Assembly: GCA_016946835.1 (NCBI GenBank)
Contig: JACVTC010000097.1
Span: 251,001-315,000 of the forward strand
From: Neocallimastix lanati (nom. inval.)
Lineage: Eukaryota; Neocallimastigomycota; Neocallimastigomycetes; Neocallimastigales; Neocallimastigaceae
Length of the DNA stretch: 64,000 bases
Direction of reading: 5' to 3'
Part shown: piece by piece, positions 32,167-47,765 of the stretch
Layout of the letters: every line of letters starts with the position of its first letter
Numbering within the stretch: the first letter of the stretch is position 1
The notes under the pieces: generated by a model
Databases searched by the model: none
Told to the model about the DNA's origin: nothing
What the model saw: the letters and a program-made list of their open reading frames with translations, nothing else
Made by a program: the position numbers and the translations under genes

Positions 32167-35100
32167 TAACTAAATAAATTTTTTAATTTCTTAACTTTAT
32201 TATTATTCAAGTATCAAAACTATATACTTTTTATTTTTAGTTGAACTTCTTTTTTTTTTTTATTTAATTGATTTAAATAAAAATTAAAAAAAAAAAAAAG
32301 TTATATTATTAAATTATTTTTAAGACTTTATACAAAATATTTACAACTTTTTTTTAAACTACAAAAAAAAAAAAAAAAATAGAATTATTTAAATTATTTC
32401 TATTATATTATTTAAATATTCTAATTTTTTTTTTATATACATATATTAGGTTTTGATAATTATGATGGTTTCCTTTTTTAAAAAAAAAAAAAATTTAAAA
32501 CAAAAAAGATATTTTATAATAGTATTAAGTGAAAAAAAAAATTAAATGATAGTAAATGCTTTTTAAAATAAAATAAAAAGATAGTTTTATAATTTGTATT
32601 AATGGTTTTTTTATTTTGTTCTTTATAAAGAATTTTTAAATGTTCTATTAAAAAAAAACTAAAAAAAAAAAAAAAATTATATTATCTATATTTTTTTAAA
32701 CTTTATATCTAAAACTAATAGTATTATTTTTTTTTCTACTTTAACTCTAATAGGTAAAAAAAAAAAAAAAAAGAATAAAAATAATTAAAAGTATCAATAA
32801 TTTTATATGATATAAATACTTTTTAAATTTTTTCTCTTTTCTTCTTTTTTTTTTTTTTTTTATTATTTCTTCTATAAAGGTTCCCTTTTAAATACTTTCT
32901 AAAAGTATTTATCTTTCTATATTTTTTTTCTTTCAATTTTTTATAAAGATATATTTTAATTTTCTCTCTTTATATTTATACTATTCTTTTTTTTTATTAT
33001 TATTATTAAAATATTTTAATAAAAAAAAAAGGAGAGAGAACAAATTATATTATATGAAAACTTTAAATGAAAAAAAAAGTTATTAATACTTTAAAATATG
33101 TGTGAAGTAAAAAAAGAAAGAAAAAAAAAAGTAAAAAAAAAGACGTTCTTTTTTCTTTATTTTATATAATTTTTAAAATATTATTAAAATAAAATTAAAA
33201 AAATTAATTATATAAATATTAATATTAAAAAATAAAAAAATATACTAATTGTATTAAAAAAAAAATTAAAACATAATGATATAATTAATATCATAAATTT
33301 TATTATATTAATAATAAAAGTTTTATGAAACACAAAAAATAAAAGAATAATAAATATAGTTATTTAATTATAATTTTTTTTTTTTTTTAAACATCCTTGG
33401 AGTGATTAAAACTAATTTAATAATTATTTTTTGTGTTTTATTAACTTTTATTACATATATAAAGAATTATACTAACACATATATTAAATTTAATAAACTA
33501 AAATAATATACTTATAATATATATATCAGAAATAAAAAAAAAAATAAAAAAAAATACCTAGAATCTAAACAACCAATTTAATTTTTATATAAAATAAAAA
33601 TAAAAAAAAAATAAAAATTTTAAGTAGTGCTTTAAATCAATTTAATAAATTTCAATTGATTTTCCATATATTATTTAATATAATTATTTATACGTTACAA
33701 TAATATATTATAATATATTTAAAAAAAATTGTAGGGAAATGATGACATTTAAAAAAATAATAAAAAATAAAAAAAAAAAATTATTTATTATTAAAATTAT
33801 ATAGTTAATATTAATAATAAATAAATAAATTATAAATTATATAAAAATAGATTTTTATTATTTAATAAAATTTATATAAATTCAAAAAAGTTTAATCATA
33901 AAACTAGACTTACTTTTATATTTCGATTCATTTATTTGTTTATATATTATCAATATATTGTAATATATTATATAATAATGTTTGACAGTATTTATTACTT
34001 AATTTAAAATGATTACAAATTTTATTACATTGATTACAAATCATTAAAATTAATTAAATTTTAATTATTAAATTGGTACCTTCCAGCGTCATATTAAATC
34101 AATATTAAATAATATATGATAATAAATCATTATTGTCATATATAATATTTATATTAATAATATATTTTAAAATATAAAGAAAAAACGAAAAAAAAAAAAG
34201 TTAATTCTTTAAATAATAAACTAATAAACTAATAAAAAATTGAAATCATTTTTTTATTTATAAATTTTTAATATTTAATTATTGATCAATTATTATTAAT
34301 AAATTAATAAATAAATAAATAAATAATTTTTTATTAATCATTAAACTTTAATGATATTTAATTATTGAACTATATTAAAATAAAATGAACTTTCTAAAAA
34401 GTTGAACTTTTTAATTTTTTTTTTTTTTAAAAAAAAAAAATTAATAATAATAGAATAATAATAGAATAAAATTAAAAGCTAACCAATATATTCCAATCCA
34501 CTTTCCCATATATATTAAAACAATCAAATAAAAATGAATTTTTATAGTCTACATATAATAATAATTTATATAAAATGATAGAATAAATAAAAAAAAAATA
34601 ATAAAAAATTTAAAATTAAAATTAATTTACAAAAATGAATGATGAATTTAAATTTGATAATATAATAGGCTACAATGAATAATTAATAATGAAAAACTAT
34701 AATAAATAAATTCTTTTTTTTTTTTTTTATTAAATAGTCTATTAAATAGTATATTATTAAGTAAATTGTATCATTTCTCTTTATATACATCTATAATATA
34801 TTATTTATTATTATTTATATTACTATTTAATTTAATAAATTTTTCTTTTTTTTCCTTTAAAATAAAATTATATATATTAAATAACAAACTAGAACTCTAT
34901 TAAAAATATATATAAAGAATATATATAATATAATAAAAAATAATTTTATGAATTTCCTTTTTTATTCAATTATTTTATACTTAGTTTTGTATAAATATAT
35001 ATTTAGAGTTGATTCAATACAAATAGAATAAAATAGAATCATTATATTATATATTATTATATAGTATTACATATTATTATTATATAGTATTATATATTAT

Positions 35101-36265
35101 ATATATTGTAATATATTATTTATTTTTGTCAAGGTTGAAATTACATTTTAAAATCTTTTCTAAAAAAAAAAAAAAAAAGAAAAAAAGAAAGAAAGAAAGA
35201 AAAAAAGAAAAAAAATCATTACATAAAATAAAAATAATATATGGATCATGCATAAATAATTGTATAGCTCATTAATCGAATCAATTTATATGAATAATAT
35301 ATTATGATAATTTAATGATTTTTACTAAAGAATAAAAAGAATATTAAAAAGAGTTTAATAAAAATTTAAATATAAAAAAAATAATAATAATAAAAATTAA
35401 ATAAATCAATAACTAATAAAAATAATAATTTTTGAATTATTAATTAATTATTAAATAATTTATCATTAATATAACATAATAATTCTAAAAAAAAAAAAAA
35501 AAAAAAAAAAGTTTAATATTTCATTGTATTTAAATAAAAACCTTTATTTCATACATATTTCAATTATAATATTTTATTCAATTTGTACTTTCATACTTCA
35601 ACTATCTATTATTTTATTACTATTTTATTTTATTCTATTCCTATTTTATTTTATTTTATTTTATTATATATAATTATATTATTCTATACTTTATAATTTG
35701 TTAAATACATATCTTTTTTTTTTTTTTTTGATTGTTCTATTGGTATTTCGAATGTATTAAGACTTTTTTCATTTTATATATTAACTTTGTAAATCATTAT
35801 TGAAATAACCATATCTATATATTATTTAATATTTTTTTATTCAAATCATTCGAATAAATATAGTAAAAAATGAACGGCATTTTCAAACTTTGTATGAATT
35901 AATTATTAAAAAAAAATTTAAATAATGAATGATTTATTTGAATTTATTAACAAAAAAAATATTATTATTATTATTAAGAAAAAAAGAAAAAAAAAAAAAC
36001 TAAAATTCAATCTAATTGCTTTGGGTTAACTTTTTAATAATAAAAATATAAAAAAAAAAAGATAATCCTTTTTTATTGAATTCTATCACCATCATAATTA
36101 TTATTATTATATTATTCATTTAATATGGTGATTGAATTTGGTCTTAATACCCTTTTTTATTATTATTATTATTATTATTATAAAAAATTATAATGTTATA
36201 TTAAAAGAAAAGAAAAAGATTTCCATAATAAAACTTGATATAAAATATTTTATTAAATAAAAAAC

Positions 36266-36321
<56 letters not shown>

Positions 36322-37195
36322 TTTTAAAACATTTTTATATTTAACTTTATCTTTGAATAAAAAATTTAATTGATTATTTCATTTTATTAACTTAATGATA
36401 TTAGGAATACGACATATATTTTAAATATATTTCCATATAAATAAAACTAATAAAAATATTTATTCACCATTAAATTCAAATTGAATCGATAATTAATTAC
36501 GAATTGAAACTTTAATTTTTTTTTTTTTTTTTAAATAAATTCGCGAAATTTTTGAATTTATTTTATTATTATTATTATTATTAATTCTAATATATATCAA
36601 TTTATAACATAATATATGTTTATGATATTTAATATATTAAATAATTAATTTAAATTAAATAACCAAAAAAGGTAAAAAAAAAATATTATAGATAAATATT
36701 AATGGACTGAAAAAAGGCTGATTTAATTTTATTAAATTATATATAGTAAATATAGTAAATATATTTTATTTATACTTTTAAATATATTATACAATTATTT
36801 TAATATTTTTTATTTTATGATTTATTAAATATACATATTAACAATAGATGGTACTATTAATATATAGTCTAAATTATTCATTAAATTTACATTTTGTATT
36901 TTTGTATTACATATATTTAATATATGATATAACATATTTCGTATTATAGATTCTATTTTATTTCAGATTATAGATTCATTGACTTTCATTTATTAAATAA
37001 CTATTTAAATACTTTTTATTTTAAAAAAAAAAAAAAAAAAAAAACATACCACTAAAATAATATATATAACTTGTTATTATTATAAGGTGATAATGTAATT
37101 TTATATTTTGTACATTATAAAAATGAACTATCGATAATAGTGAAGCAATTTTAAGATAAACTTCTACTTCAAGTAATTTCCTCTTCAATAAATAC

Positions 37196-37226
<31 letters not shown>

Positions 37227-37775
37227 TGATGATGATAGTATAGCATCACTACAGCTAATTAAAATAAAAATAAAAAAAAATCATTCTATCTTATTTTTTA
37301 AGATAATATAAAATAGATTCATTAAGGAATTAGTATATTTTCCTTTTTATATATATATATATTCTTTAAATATGAAATTATTTTCCTTTTAAGGATAACT
37401 ATGGATTATCTTTTTTGCCAAAGTCTTTCAAACATTTTAAATAAAAAAATAATAATAATAAAAAGGAAAGAAAAAAAAAATGGAAATAGGAAATAGGAAA
37501 TAGGAAAAACTTAATAATTAATCTATAATATAATAATAAAATAGATATAATTTTCTTTTAATTTTTTTTTTTTTTGTTATTGTATTTTCTTCTTAAGTGG
37601 AATATTAATTTAGGAAAAAAAAAATAAAAAAAAGGGGTGAATGTATCAATGAATAAAAAGAAAACTAAAATTTTATGTAAACTTGTACCTTTTTTTTTTT
37701 TTTACTTTTAATTATATATAGTGATATTAATAAAAGAAAAAAAATATATATCTATCACTCCTCTCTTTTCTATTA

Positions 37776-37820
<45 letters not shown>

Positions 37821-39912
37821 TTACTATTGATAATTTTATTATAAATGATAATTTATTTTTAAATTGGTAACTTACATTCTAAAGACCGAACATATTAAAA
37901 AGAAAAAAAAAATTTATTTTATTTTACTTGTTTAATCATTTATTTATTTATTTATTTATTTATTTATCTATTTATTTATTCACTTATAGATATATATATA
38001 TATAATATTTTTTTTAATAACAATAATAATAATATTAATAATAATAATAATTTGGTTTCCGTCCCAATCGGTAATTTAGTTTCAAAATAGCTAAAAGAAA
38101 AAAAAATATCATCTTTAACTCTATGTAATGAAAATAATAATAATAATAATAAAATAATTTTCTAGTATTATTTAATAGTAAAAAAAGATAGACTTTTTCG
38201 AAATTAAATAATTTAAAGATAATACTAATAATAATAATAATACTAAGTTATAAAATTAAAATTTGATACTAAATAATTAGTGTGGTATAATTAATTTTAC
38301 TATTCTAATTTAATTAATAGTTTTAATTTTATTAATATTATTGATATAAATTATAATATTAATAGGAAAAATATATATATATATTTTATTCATTTTAATT
38401 TATTAATAATGGAGATTAATATTATTATCATTATCATTATACTTTCTCTACCTAATATTTAATAAAATAAAATAATAATAATAATAATAATAATAATTAA
38501 AATGGAAGTATTTAATATTAATAAATAGTAATTCTTTAAATACATTCATTTTAATTTTAATTTTTATTTAATTTTATTTTAATTTTATTTTAATTTTGTT
38601 TTAATTTTATTTAATTTTTATTCTTATTACTTATTCTTATTACTTATTCTTTTTACTTATTTAAATTTATTTAATTTTTATTTTACAATGATGAATTCTT
38701 AACACCTTTTTTTTTTTTTATCAATTAACATTTTTATTATATTCATTATTTCATTTCATTATTAAATAAAAAAAATATCTATATTTATTAAATTTTATTT
38801 TATTATAATGTGGTTTATTATATTTTATTTTTTACTTTTATTTCAATGACAATTTCAATTTCATAAAATAATACAAAATATAATAATACAAAATATAATA
38901 AAATAAAATATGAAATATGAAATATAATAAAATATAAAATATAAAATATTTATTTTATTATATTTTAATAAGTATTTTTTTTTTTTATTATCTCTTCAGT
39001 AAAAAAAAATTCCATATTTGGTAATTTTCTAAAAAAATGAAATAGATTAAATTTTAATAATTAATAATAATTTAATAACTTTAAAAAAAATTAATTTTAT
39101 TTTATTTTATTTTATCTTGACTATTTCATGATAATAATTAAAATAATAAATAAAAAAAATAAAAACTTAATTTCTAATAAATAATAAAAATAAATTTAAT
39201 ATATCTTTGTATATATATAAATAATATATAAATGAATAGATAATAAATAGAAAAGAATAAAATATTAAATTAGATTGACCTAATTAATTTCCTATATATT
39301 AATAATTAATTAATTATATATGAATCAAAAAAAATTTTTTTTTAAATAAATCAAATGAAATCATATATTATTTTAAACTCTTTATATATTTTTTTTTAAT
39401 TTTTAAGTTTTAATAAAATTTAATTAAATTTAATTAAAAAATAAAGGTTAAGTTTGGTGTAAAATAAAATAATAAATAAATAAATATATAAAAATGTATA
39501 TACTTATTTAAAATAAATATTAAATAAATATTAAAAAGAATATAAATAAATAAAAAAAATTAAATTTATTAATATATATCCAATTAGATATATAATTTAT
39601 TACTTATTATAGTATCATCTAACCTAATCCATGAGTCTTATAAATAAAGTTTTTTTTTTTTTAATTTATTATATATTTTAATTTTTTTTTTCTATTTTAA
39701 CTTTTTTTTTTTATTATCAGATAATTTTTTTGTTCGCGAACCAAATTAGAGTAAATTTAATTTAGTTAAAGCAGATGATGTATTAATTTATAAAATATAT
39801 TATTAATATAAAGTAATATATGATTTTTTAATTTAATCATTAATTTTAATTTTTACAATATAAAATTAATAAATCAAATAATTAATCTGTTTTTAAAAAA
39901 AAAAACAATAAT
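32167..39912. other. AT-rich gene-free region
   Basis: I find no credible gene on either strand. It contains numerous A/T runs, a reverse-strand copy of the dispersed repeat at 35570-35660, (TAA)n at 36268-36318, TTTA repeats at 37937-37980, and TTCGCGAA at 36540-36547 and GTTCGCGAAC at 39732-39741 as isolated CG-containing palindromes. The forkhead promoter presumably lies just right of 32166. Confidence 0.55.
35570..35660 (-). repeat. Dispersed repeat core plus (TTTTA)n, reverse strand
   Basis: The complement carries AGTTGAAGTATGAAAGTAC followed by AAATTGAATAAAAT, flanked by AAAAT repeats, matching the units at 183, 12193 and 48483. Confidence 0.5.
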
Positions 39913-40240
39913 AAAATCATTCTCAACTAATGAAAAAAATAATAAAATCATTCTAAATAATTAAAATAAGAATAATAAAATCATTCTAAATAATTAAAAG
40001 AAGAATAATAAAATCATTCCTTGAATTAAAAAGATAATAAAATCATTCTTAAATAATGAAAGGAAGATTAATTAAATCATTCTCAATAATTAAAGGTTGA
40101 TTAATAAAATCATTATTAATAATTAAAAGAAGATGAATAAAATCATTCTCAACTAATTAAGAGAAATAATAAAATCATTCTTTTAATTAAAAAGGATAAT
40201 AAAATCGTTTATCAATGATTAAAAGAAAAAGAAGAATATT
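39913..40240 (+). repeat. Ten-unit diverged minisatellite, 29-34 bp period
   Basis: AAAATCATTCT or a close variant starts at 39913, 39944, 39977, 40010, 40039, 40073, 40106, 40139, 40171 and 40201. Each is followed by a TAATT(A)-type segment and a purine-rich AAAAGAAGAATAAT spacer. The core is better conserved than the spacer. Confidence 0.8.
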
Positions 40241-40873
40241 ATTACCAATAATTAATAATTAAAAAAAAAAAGAGTATTTTCATTATAATTAATTTTTTGA
40301 TTTTTAAAGTTTTAATCATGAATTACTATTAATCTAATAGAATTATTTAAAATAAAATAAAATTACTATTATCACCGATAATATTATTCATAATTAGTAT
40401 TTTAAATAGTTTAAAATAATAAAAAAAAATATAAAGATAAAAAATATATATATAATTTATCAATAATATGTTATGGATAGTATTAATGTAATATATATCC
40501 CATTTGTTATATGAATAAAAAAAATAAATTTAAAGTAAAAAAAAAAACTTTTTTTTTTAGCATTAATAATAAACTTATTTTATATATAATGGTTGAATAG
40601 ATATTCAATCTTCAAACGTTCAGACCCTACTTATTTAATACCCTTTTTAAAAAAAAAGAAAATTCAATAAAACGGATATCAAAAAATACATTTATATACA
40701 TATATAAATATATAAAAAAAAATTTAAAAAAAAAATATATATATATATATATATAAAATAAAATAAAATAAAATTGATAATAAATGAAGGATTTCATTTG
40801 TAATGAATTCCTTCAATATAATTGAAATAAACTAAACTAAAAGTTTAATTATTAATAAATTTTCAAAATAACT

Positions 40874-40906
<33 letters not shown>

Positions 40907-41476
40907 TTATGACTATGAATACGATTATTATTATATAATATTTATTTTCTTAATTTTGGTTTTTATTGTATATATTTAAATTTATATTTTTTTATTTTTT
41001 TTTTTTTTTTAAACTTTTTTTTTTTTTATCTATTTTGAAATATAGAGGATAAACTATAACAAATTAAAATAAAGTATTATTTAAATGAAATGTATATATT
41101 AAATATAAGAAATGTATATATTAAATATAAGGTAAATATATTAAATAATATAATTATTATAATAATCCTAATATATATAGGAAGAGATTAAAATTATAAA
41201 ATTAAATTAAATGAATAAATAAAAATAAAAATTCTACATAAAATTAAACATAAAATTAAACATAAAATTAGACATAGAAATAAAATTACCCATAAATTTT
41301 CACATAAAAAAAATAAAAAATTAAATGAAAAAAGTTAAAAAAAAATAACTTTCCAGTAATAATCAGTTAAAAGTCATGAACAAGTTTATTTTGTTTTAAA
41401 AATAAAAAGTTATAAAAATAGTATAGAAATAAATGATGTTTAAATACAGGATTTAGTTTCCTAAAATATTTAAATA

Positions 41477-41522
<46 letters not shown>

Positions 41523-42046
41523 AAAACAAAAATTTAATTATAAAATAATAATAATTATAAATTAAAACAAAATAAGGTGATAATAAAATTCATAAAAAAA
41601 AGTGGATAATAATAATAAATTTAGGGTTGATTTTATTATGATTATTGTTTGTTTGTTTGTTTGTTTGTATATTTATTTTACTATTATAATTACCTATCAT
41701 GAATATAAAAAAAAAATTGTATAATTGTATATTTTATATTTTTTTTTAATATAATAAAAATAAAATTTATGTATTTATACATATATTAATAGATGGTTTA
41801 TGAATTTTATACTCATAAAAGGATTGACATTTTATAAAAAAAAAAAAAAAAAGGAGTGAATATATAATTTTTTGACAATAAGGAGAAATAAAAAATTAAA
41901 TAAAAAAAAAAGTAGTAATAGAATAAAAAAAAATTTAAAAAAAAAAAATAGAAAATTAAAATAAAGAAAAAAATAAAATAAAGAAAATAAAGAAAATAAA
42001 TTAAAAATATTAAAAAATTTAAATTAATGAAAACAATGATTTACAG

Positions 42047-42092
<46 letters not shown>

Positions 42093-43279
42093 CCCTTAAA
42101 AAATTTTGATATACTTATTAGAGTAATCATTTTTAATAAGAAAAAAAAAAAAAAATTTTTTATTTTTTTAATTTCCTATACTTTATTTATTATTATTATT
42201 AAAGAGATAATCTATAATTAGTAGCTTTATTGGTTAGAGGTATTGGTTAATTGTCTTTTTTTTTAAATTAAAAATACGATAAAAAAAAAATAAAATAAAA
42301 AAAAAAAAACACCTTTTAGACGAATGAATGAAAATTGCCCCCCATATAAAACTCAAAAAAAAAAAAAAAGGAAAATCACAGGAGGATCCATCCAAAAAAA
42401 AAAATCTTTTCTAAATGAAAGTAATCTTGAAGTCCTAACCGTCAGAAGATAAAAAAAAAAAAAAAAAAAAAAACTTTATTTATACTCTATAATAAATTTC
42501 AACTATTTCAACTATTTCAAAATTCAATTCCATAATTGTTTTAATAGGAAGGAATAGAAAGGCATGAAATAAAAAAAATAATAATATAAAAAAAATAATA
42601 ATATAAAAAAAATAATAATATAAAAAAAATAATAATATAAAAAAAATAATAATATAAAAAAAATAATAATATAAAAAAAATAATAATATAAAAAAAATAA
42701 TAATATAAAAAAAATAATAATATAAAAAAAATAATAATATAAAAAAAATAATAATATAAAAAAAAAAAACAATTTATAGTTGTTTAATTATACAATATAT
42801 ATGAATATATATGAATCTATATTAAAAAATTTTAATAGGCTTTGAACATTTTTTTTTTTTTTTTTATTTTTTTTTTATTTATTTTTTTATTAAAATTTAA
42901 AGTTTGTGTTCATCTGAACAATATAAAAAAAACTATATTGGTAAAAATAGATAGGAAAAAAAAAAAGAGGATGGAATATTTTCATATATTATAAATATAT
43001 TGATAATATATATGATAAATATAATAAGAATAAAAACAATTGTAATAAAAAAAATTTTAAAAAATTAATAAAAATTTAAATAAAAAATTAAATAAAAAAA
43101 AAATTTAAAACTATCCATTGATTTCGGAAAAAGCTGAATAAATTTGATTTTTAAAGGGTTAGTTCCATTTTTTTAGGGTTATGATAACAATCATATTATT
43201 GGATTAAAAAGAAAAAAAAAATATATATATATATTATTATATACAATATATTATAATAAAAAAAAAATGTCAAAAACAA

Positions 43280-43316
<37 letters not shown>

Positions 43317-46300
43317 GTAGTAATAATAATAATAATAATAATGATTTAATATTAAATCAACTAAAATAAAAAATAGATTTATTTCTATTTAATCTATTTT
43401 TTCCTTTTCTTTTTCTTTATAATAACAACTAATCATATTAAAAAAAAAAAAATTAATAAATTATATCCACAATTGATGAAAAAAAAAAAAATAGAATGTA
43501 TATAATTATCAATTAAAAAATAATATCCTTTTTTTTTTTATCTATTGAGAAGAATATTTAAAAATCAAATAATAAAATCAAATAAATAAAAAAGAAAGTA
43601 GAAAATAGAAATATATGCGTATATAATTATTAACTTATTTATATAATCTTTAGAAGTAAAGAAATAGAAAAAATACTTATCACATACATATATATAATAA
43701 GAAACAATTTCTAAATTATGAATAATATAGATAATGAGAGGGAATATAGGAAAGAATATAAAATAAATAATAAAAACTTTTATATTTGTTAAAATATGAT
43801 TATTATTATTTTTTTTTAGGTTAAAAGAAGGAAATAATAAAAAAATATTATTATTTATTTTTAATATAGTATTTTATTTTTATTTTTATTTTTATCTTTA
43901 TTTTTTTTAAATATATTTTTTTCATCGTTTTTTTTTTATTATTTTATATTTTTTTATTATTATATAATTTTTATTATTTGATATTTAAAGTTTTAAATAT
44001 AGTCCATTTAGAGTTAAGTAAAAAAAAAAAAATTTATATATATATATTTTTATATATATTGTTTTATAATTTTATTTTTTTTTTTGTTAAGTCATTTATT
44101 TAATTATAATTATAAAAAAAAAAATTTATTTTATTTTATTTTAGGATAAACTAAATAATAAAAAATAAAAATAAAAAGTTTTATTAATAAATAAAGTTTT
44201 TTATTTTATTTATTTTTTTTTATATAAAGAAAAGTTTATATTTCAAAAAATAGTTAATCAAATTCCAATAAATTAAAAAAATAATATATTTATATTAATA
44301 GTTTAAATTATTATATATTAAAATATATTATGATTATGAAATGAAATTTTTTTTTTAAAAGGTTTTTAATGTTGAAATTATATAAATGTATTGACATTTT
44401 TTTTTTATTATTATTATTAAAGTTTAAAAAATTAATATAATTATATATTAAAATATATAAATAGATAAAGTATAAATCCAAAATAGAAGATTCAAAGAAT
44501 AAATAATAATAATACTACTATAATTTTTTTTTTATTATAAAAATAAATTTAGAATATACTATTTTTTTTATCATCATTTTTAAATAACTGAAGTGAAATG
44601 ATTGGCTATGAGTAAATTATCAATAAAAATTTAATTATTAAATTAATTATGAAGATAAAAAATTAATATTAAAAAAAATTTAATAATAAAAAAAATTAAT
44701 AATAAAAAAAAATTAATAAAAAATAATTGATGAGAATTATTGAAAAAAAAAAATAAAATGGATGGTAAGGAAATTGGAATAAGAAAAAAATATAATAAAA
44801 TATAATTAAATAGAATATTATAAAAAAAAATTATTTATATTATATGTATATTTATATGAATATACATTTTTGTATATGTCTTTTTTTTTTTTTTTTTATA
44901 AAATAGAAATAATAATACTATTTGAAATTGAAAGTTAAATAAAATTTTTATAAAAATATGGCATGATTTTAAAAGTAGTTAAAAAAAAAAATCTTTTTAT
45001 GGGAAATATTTTAACTTTGTTAAAAGGGAAGGCAATATTATTTTTTATGAATGAAAATAAAAAATTAATGGATATCATATATAATATTCAATTTTTTTTT
45101 TTTTTTCCCTTTAAATTATATTAATTTATAGATGAGTGGATTTGTAAAAAAAAATTAAAAAAAAAATTATATATATTTATTTAATTTTTTTTATTTTTTA
45201 ATATTGATTGATATAATAAAAAAATTTTTTTTAATAAATAATTAATAAATGATTAATTAATAATGAACCTGATAGGTATTATAAAAAAAAAAAAAAAAAA
45301 AAAAAAACAACAGCAGGAAGAAGAAACAAAGGATGAGATTGTATACATGTGTAATGAGTATATTCACTATTTATAGTAATTTTTTATTATTTACATAATT
45401 ATTAATTAATTAATTAATTAATTATATGTATATATTTTTTTATTTTTTATTTTTGAAAAATATAATATAAATAGTATATTATATATATGTAAAAAATAAA
45501 AAATAAAAGAAACATAAAATAAAGTAATTACTTATATAAATAAAAATTAATTTAATTTATATTATTTAATAAAAAATAAATAAACAAATAAATAAAAATA
45601 TATGTATCTATTTATAATAAAAAAAAAAAAAGGAGGAATATTTTATTTATTTTTTATTTTTTTGTATAGGATTAAAATTAATTTTTTTTTTTTTTTTTTT
45701 AGTTGTATGAAATAAATTAGTTTAATTTATTTACAAGAATATTTGTTTATTAATTAATAAATAAATTAATAAAATATATAAAGAAATAAAAAAAAAAGGG
45801 CTTGTTTCATTTTCTTTTTATATTTATAATTCATTTTCTTTTTTATAATTCATTTTCTTTTTCATTTATATATTTCATATTTCATTTTCATATTTCATAT
45901 TTCATTTTCATATTTCATTTTCATATTTCATATTTCATATTTCATATTTCATATTTCATTTTCATATTTCATTTTCATTTTCATATTTCATATTTTATTT
46001 TCTTAATTTTATTTTTTATTTTAATAAAATTTAATCTATATTTATAGATTTTAATAATTATATATATTAATAAAGTAATATTACTACTAATAATAATATA
46101 AAGTAAAAAAAAAAAAAGAAAAAGTAAAAATAAAGATAGATATATAATTTTTTTTCCTACATAAATCATCTAAAAAGTATAACATATATATATATAAAAG
46201 AAAAACGGTACAAAATTATCAATAATTTTTTTTTAATAATATAGAATATCGTATATTAATAGTGTAAATAATTCCATATAAATAATTAAAGTTTAATAAA

Positions 46301-46689
46301 TTATAAATGTAAATGTTAAATATAATAATAAAATAGAATAATAAAATAAATTTAATATATAATAAATGTTTATAATAAAAAGAAAAAAAGAAAAAAAAAA
46401 AATTTTTTTTTTAATGAATTAATTATGGTATCATTTACTAATTTTTTTGATTAAATGATTAAATTTAATTATAAAGAAAGTTTAATCTTTTATTTTAATT
46501 CTTTACTTTTATTTTTATTTTATTTTAAAGCAAACATAAAATGAGACAAAAAAAGAAAAAAAAAATAAGTAAATTATTATTATTAATTTTTTTATAATCA
46601 AGAAAAAATAATTATATGATCATCTGATGGATGATTTCGTTCATCATAGGCCAAAAAAATTTTTTTAATCAGGGTTTTTTTTTTCCTTT

Positions 46690-46724
<35 letters not shown>

Positions 46725-47590
46725 AAATCAAAATTAAATCAACTTTAAAAAAAAAAATTTTTTTCTATAGAAGAGGATAAATTAAAAGGAGTTAATAGAT
46801 ATTATTTTTCTATAGTGATGATAGAATATGATAATAAATTTAAATCCTCCTCCTCCTCCTCATAATAAAAGGAATTGTATTAAAAAATACATCAAATAAC
46901 AAATATAGATTTTATTTTATTTTAATTTTATTTTTTTTTTTTATATTTTTTTTATTTAATTCTTATCTTAATAACTAAATAATCTATCTATTGATATATA
47001 AAATTTTTAAATTTTACTTTTTTAGTTTTTTTTTTCCCATTTTTTATTTATTTTTTTTTTTATTTAAAAAAAAAATTATATGTTTCAATATTTTGTAATT
47101 TTATGTAATCTTTAGTCATTGAATTTATTTTATTTTATTTTATTTTATTTTATTTTATTTATTTTTATTTTTTATTATTATTATTATTATTTTTTTTTAA
47201 TAGAATTAATAAAATAATATTGAATAATATAATATATATATTTATATAATAAAATACAAAGAAATCTTTTTTTTTTTTTTAATTAATTAATTATTAAAAT
47301 CATATATTCATTTATTATTCCTTTATTACAGCTTAACTTTTTTTTTCTCTTAAAAAAAGAGGATAAATATATTTGAGTAGCATATAATATATATTTATAT
47401 TATATATATAATGTCTATTCATCTATTTATATATTAATATATAATATAATATATGTATTTTTTTGTGTATTAAGAAAATTAAATATAAAAAAAAAAAGGA
47501 CCTAAAATCTAGAACCGTTAAATTTATCATTAACAATTTTAATAAAAAAAAAAATCCTCTTATAGAATAATACATTTTATAAAATAAATA
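40241..47590. other. AT-rich gene-free region
   Basis: No credible gene. It holds A-runs (such as 41487-41520 and 42045-42089), AAT repeats at 43282-43341, ATTTCAT-type repeats at 45868-45990, and a 17-bp minisatellite annotated separately. A somewhat GC-richer patch at 42310-42450 is not recognised. Confidence 0.5.
42570..42762. repeat. 17-bp minisatellite, about 11 copies
   Basis: AAAAAAAATAATAATAT repeats with almost no variation. Because 17 is not a multiple of 3, the 51-bp superperiod gives an apparent antisense reading frame, which is not a gene. Confidence 0.9.
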
Positions 47591-47597
47591 AAATTTA

Positions 47598-47765
47598 TTA
47601 TATTTATTATATATTATTTATTTTATTATATATTATTTATTTTATTATATATTATTTTATTATATATTATTTATTTTATTATATATTATTTATTTTATTA
47701 TATATTATTTATTTTATTATATATTATTTATTTTATTATATATTATTTATTTTATTATATATTTT
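47598..47765. repeat. 19-bp minisatellite, about 8 copies
   Basis: Units of ATTATTTATTTTATTATAT repeat in tandem, with one shortened unit near 47650. Confidence 0.88.

Noticed and set aside
42524-42772. 82-codon minus-strand frame with periodic Phe/Tyr/Ile
   Set aside because: Artefact of the 17-bp minisatellite, whose 51-bp superperiod stays open.
43150-43182. TTAGGG-like words suggesting telomeric repeats
   Set aside because: Only two isolated partial copies; no tandem array.
46620-46660. Possible C/D-box snoRNA (TGATGGATGA near a small hairpin)
   Set aside because: No matching D box at proper distance and no terminal stem.
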